64,000 bases of DNA from contig CBDFGB010000013.1 of NCBI GenBank assembly GCA_965246915.1, positions 1-64,000 on the forward strand, written 5' to 3'. The DNA comes from CAVRQM01 sp965246915 (GTDB lineage Bacteria > Pseudomonadota > Alphaproteobacteria > Acetobacterales > Acetobacteraceae). Within the stretch, counting starts at the first letter, position 1; every line of letters starts with the position of its first letter. The notes under the pieces are model-generated. The model had not been told where the DNA came from and ran no database searches. It saw nothing but the letters and a program-made list of their open reading frames with translations. Shown in pieces: positions 61,729 to 64,000 of the stretch. The translations under genes were made by a program, and so were the position numbers.

Positions 61729-62274
61729 GTGGCACGACATAGCGGGTCGGAAATGGCGGCGGGCGCCATCGTTCTGGTGGTGGCGGTGGGTTTCCTCGGC
61801 TATGCCGTGGCTCATACCGGACGCAGCGCGGGCGGCGGCGATGTGCTGCACGCTCGCTTCGAGCGGATCGACGGCTTGTCCACCGGCGCCGAGGTGCGCA
61901 TCGCCGGCGTGAAGGTCGGAAGCATCGTCGGCTCGCAACTCGATCCGCGGACGTTCCAGGCCACCGTGGACTTCACGATCTCGCCCGACATCCGGTTGCC
62001 GAAGGACAGCAGTGCGGCGATCACCAGCGACGGGTTGCTGGGCGGGAAGTATCTTTCCGTGGTGCCCGGCGGTGACACCGCGACGATCCCCAATGGCGGC
62101 ATGGTGACGGTGACGCAGTCGGCCATCAACATCGAGGATCTGCTCGGCAAATTCATCTTCAGCGCGGCGAACCTCGCAAGCGACGCGCGTAAGGCAGATG
62201 GCGATGCCAAGGCGGCGGCCACGAAACCGGACGCCAAGCCCGGAGAATTGCCCCCGCTGGGCGGCGGGAAATGA
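61729..62274 (+). CDS. mlaD: MlaD-like outer-membrane lipid asymmetry protein
   Basis: This 181-residue MCE-domain protein has one N-terminal membrane helix (MAAGAIVLVVAVGFLGYAV) and the periplasmic MCE core (LHARFERIDGLSTGAEVRIAG, then KVGSIVGSQLDPRTFQATV). It forms the hexameric lipid tunnel of the Mla phospholipid-retrieval system. The GTG start at 61729 gives the expected short cytosolic lead. Its stop overlaps the next small gene (ATGA). mlaE and mlaF are not in this window. Confidence 0.9.
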   Translation: MARHSGSEMAAGAIVLVVAVGFLGYAVAHTGRSAGGGDVLHARFERIDGLSTGAEVRIAGVKVGSIVGSQLDPRTFQATVDFTISPDIRLPKDSSAAITSDGLLGGKYLSVVPGGDTATIPNGGMVTVTQSAINIEDLLGKFIFSAANLASDARKADGDAKAAATKPDAKPGELPPLGGGK

Positions 62275-62486
62275 GCCTGCCCGCGATTTGGCCGCAGCCG
62301 GACGGCTCACCGGTCGCGTGCCGCGAAAAGCTGAAGGTGCTGGCCGAGAACCATGAAGAGCTCGGGCGCGCGATGCAGGATGCGTTCGAGGACGCGATCC
62401 TCATGGGCGTTGACGCGTCCGCCATGAGATCGGTACTGATCGACATCGTCCACGCCTTACGAACGCCGAGGCAGGGCGGGACTTGA
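62271..62486 (+). CDS. Small conserved-looking protein of unknown function
   Basis: This 71-residue protein contains CREKLKVLAENHEELGRAMQ and an acidic-hydrophobic helix (AFEDAILMGVD). It is soluble, without a signal. It overlaps mlaD upstream and the DUF2155 gene downstream, both with ATGA/TTGA junctions, so it is translated within the mla unit. I do not know its function. Confidence 0.65.
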   Translation: MSLPAIWPQPDGSPVACREKLKVLAENHEELGRAMQDAFEDAILMGVDASAMRSVLIDIVHALRTPRQGGT

Positions 62487-62839
62487 ATCGCGGGTGGCTT
62501 TTCGCGGTCGCGGTGCTGGTCGGCGCCCAGGCCCCGCCCGCCGCCGCTTGGCTGCCCAAGGGCAGCGCCGATCTGACCGTGCTCGACAAAGTCGCGGCGA
62601 AAGCGATGCCGCTCAGCGTCAAGGTGGGCGAGAGCGCCCATTTCGGCCCGCTCACGATCGGCGTCCGCGGCTGCTTCGTCCGCCCGCCGGATGTCGCGGC
62701 GGATGCGACCGCCTTCCTCGACGTCACCGACACGACGCCGGGCGCCCCGGCATTCCACGCCTGGACGATCGCCTCCGCGCCGGCCGTCTCGGCGATGCAG
62801 CACCCGGTCTATGACGTCAGGATCGTCGGATGCCGCTGA
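62483..62839 (+). CDS. DUF2155 periplasmic protein
   Basis: This 118-residue protein starts at TTG 62483 and has a signal peptide (cleavage near AAAW, residue 22). The core matches DUF2155 (LTVLDKVAAKAMPLSVKVGE, then FGPLTIGVRGCFVRPPD and VYDVRIVGC). The two Cys residues may form a disulfide. The family sits with mlaD and NDUFA12 in many alphaproteobacteria. It overlaps otsB by 10 bases. Confidence 0.85.
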   Translation: MNRGWLFAVAVLVGAQAPPAAAWLPKGSADLTVLDKVAAKAMPLSVKVGESAHFGPLTIGVRGCFVRPPDVAADATAFLDVTDTTPGAPAFHAWTIASAPAVSAMQHPVYDVRIVGCR

Positions 62840-63567
62840 TCCCGGCGCTGCCCGCCTCGCCAGCCCTGCTGCTGGACCTGGACGGCACGCTGCTCGACCT
62901 CGCGCCGACGCCGAGCGAGGTCGTTGTCCCACCCGATCTGTGCGACGTGCTGCGCCGCCTGCGCGCGAACCTCGGCGACGCCGTGGCTGTGGTGACCGGC
63001 CGGCCGGTCGCGCAGATCGACGCGCTGCTGGGCGACGCGCCATTCGCCGTGGCCGGCGAACACGGTGGCGCAATCCGCCACGCTCCGGGCGCCACGCTGA
63101 TACGCCCGGCGCTCGCGGAGCTGCCTGAACACTGGCCCGCGGAAGCCGCCGCCGTCGCGGCGCAATTCCCAGGCGCGCTGATGGAGCGCAAGCCGCGCGG
63201 CTTCGTGCTGCACTACCGCCTCGCGCCCAGTGCCGGCCCTGCGCTGGGGGAAGCCGCACGCGCCATCATCGCGGCGGAGGCTGAGGTCTTCACGATCCTG
63301 CCCGCCCACATGGCGTGGGAGATCAAGCCGCGCGGCGCCGACAAGGCCACCGCGGTCGAGGCCCTGATGGCCAGACCCCCCTTCGCCGGCCGAACCCCCG
63401 TCTATGTCGGCGACGACGTCACCGACGAGGACGGCATGCGTGCCGCGCGGGCGTTGGGCGGCCTGGGGCTACGGGTGCAGGACGTGTTCGGGACTCCGGC
63501 CGGCGTGCGGGACTGGCTCGCCGCACTCGCCTCTCAGGACAGTCTACCGGCGCATCGCGCGACATAG
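62830..63567 (+). CDS. otsB: Trehalose-6-phosphate phosphatase
   Basis: This 245-residue HAD-superfamily phosphatase has LLDLDGTLLDL (nucleophile Asp and acid Asp), VVTGRP, and GDDVTDEDGM near the end (magnesium site). It removes phosphate from trehalose-6-phosphate, the second step of the OtsAB route to trehalose. No otsA lies in the window. The gene overlaps the convergent GST by 34 bases and DUF2155 by 10. Confidence 0.93.
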   Translation: MPLIPALPASPALLLDLDGTLLDLAPTPSEVVVPPDLCDVLRRLRANLGDAVAVVTGRPVAQIDALLGDAPFAVAGEHGGAIRHAPGATLIRPALAELPEHWPAEAAAVAAQFPGALMERKPRGFVLHYRLAPSAGPALGEAARAIIAAEAEVFTILPAHMAWEIKPRGADKATAVEALMARPPFAGRTPVYVGDDVTDEDGMRAARALGGLGLRVQDVFGTPAGVRDWLAALASQDSLPAHRAT

Positions 63568-64000
63568 GCGGGCCGCTCCAGCAGACGATCGTAGTAAGCT
63601 CTCAAGTCCGGCAAGTCGGGGCGCTCGACCGGCAGCGCGAACCAACGATGTAACAGCGGGCCATGAGCGATATCGGCCAGCGTCAGGGTATCGCCGGCCA
63701 GGAAGGCGCTGCTCGCGAGGTTCCGCTCCACGACAGCAAGCATGTCGCCAGTGCGCGCCACCATCTGGGCCAGCAGGCCGTCGTCACGTTGCTCGGGCAT
63801 CGTTCGCACAAGCTGCAGGAAGACCACGCCCAGCGGGTGGGCAAGGGTGCCAAGTTGCGCGTCCATCCACGCCTCGACACGGGCGCGCGACCCTGCCTCA
63901 CGCGGATAGAGCGCCGAATCAGGCGCGTGCGCGTTGCAAACATAGCGTAAGATGGCGTTGCTCTCGAACAGCGCGACCGAGCCATCCTGCAGCGCCGGCA
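63534..64000 (-). CDS. Glutathione S-transferase, 5' end outside window
   Basis: The reading frame runs off the right edge. The part present reads PALQDGSVALFESNAILRY (the SNAIL region of the GST thioredoxin fold), then a helical C-terminal domain ending AGDTLTLADIAHGPLLHRWF. This is a theta/beta-like GST lacking about 50 N-terminal residues in the window. The ATG at 63866 is internal and not the true start. Its stop region overlaps the otsB end. Confidence 0.88.
   Translation of the reverse strand, partial: PALQDGSVALFESNAILRYVCNAHAPDSALYPREAGSRARVEAWMDAQLGTLAHPLGVVFLQLVRTMPEQRDDGLLAQMVARTGDMLAVVERNLASSAFLAGDTLTLADIAHGPLLHRWFALPVERPDLPDLRAYYDRLLERPAYVARCAGRLS

Noticed and set aside
63534..63866. 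Complete short gene starting at ATG 63866
   Set aside because: The same frame continues upstream to the window edge with GST motifs, so this ATG is internal.

Overview
The window is GC-rich, densely packed DNA, most likely the chromosome of an alphaproteobacterium of the Acetobacteraceae/Rhodospirillales type. Supporting signs are a tolQ-tolR cluster headed by ybgC, an NDUFA12-like complex I accessory gene beside mlaD and a DUF2155 gene, an intracellular PHA depolymerase, and a PufC-type tetraheme cytochrome. The family assignment is an inference. I saw no rRNA, tRNA, CRISPR array, prophage or intact insertion sequence.

Layout. 1-1787: the Tol cell-envelope operon (possible tolA start, tolR with an apparent 5' frameshift, tolQ, ybgC). 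2224-10277: a periplasmic redox cluster of three transcription units. One leftward unit encodes a cupredoxin-like protein, an exported metallophosphoesterase and a SoxA/TsdA-like monoheme cytochrome. A divergent rightward unit encodes a CcoO-like triheme cytochrome and a PufC-like tetraheme cytochrome. A convergent leftward unit encodes SoxY, SoxZ, a small cytochrome c and an FccB/SoxF flavoprotein. SoxB, SoxAX and SoxCD are absent from the window, so this looks like a reduced or rewired sulfur-oxidation module and is the most interesting part. 10394-16085: housekeeping genes (trpS, a yoeB relic, murJ, rlmJ, tsaD, hemC). 16171-25370: a cupin protein, a GST, phaZ, an RMD1-like protein, a flavoprotein, a Kef-type antiporter, msrB, an AlkA-type glycosylase and small unknowns.

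25422-29806: a creatininase-family gene and a sugar-type ABC importer whose two permease genes are separated by a translationally coupled MNT/HepT toxin-antitoxin pair. No ATPase is encoded there. 29814-41730: membrane proteins (DUF1345, YeiH), a hydrolase/AhpD-like/Crp-Fnr group, an EF-G gene, a large exported solenoid-plus-membrane protein, an aldo/keto reductase and two VOC proteins. 41859-46444: galM and a complete ribose/xylose-type ABC importer. This is followed by a collapsed LysE exporter gene and a VapBC-type pair.

47372-55346: a flavoprotein, a nucleoside phosphorylase, the catA-catB-catC catechol ortho-cleavage operon with divergent catR, and an ATP-dependent DNA ligase with its partner exonuclease. 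55409-64000: an ABM/NmrA-type pair, relics of a CPA1 Na+/H+ antiporter and an enoyl-CoA hydratase, an SDR protein lacking the usual YxxxK, a FemAB/GNAT-like protein, a RidA protein, an NrdJ-like TSCPD protein, NDUFA12-like, mlaD, DUF2155 and otsB, and a GST cut by the window edge.

A recurring theme is gene decay. Four relics (yoeB, lysE, CPA1 antiporter, enoyl-CoA hydratase) and one apparent frameshift (tolR) lie in or beside otherwise intact operons, and most are invisible to simple ORF calling.
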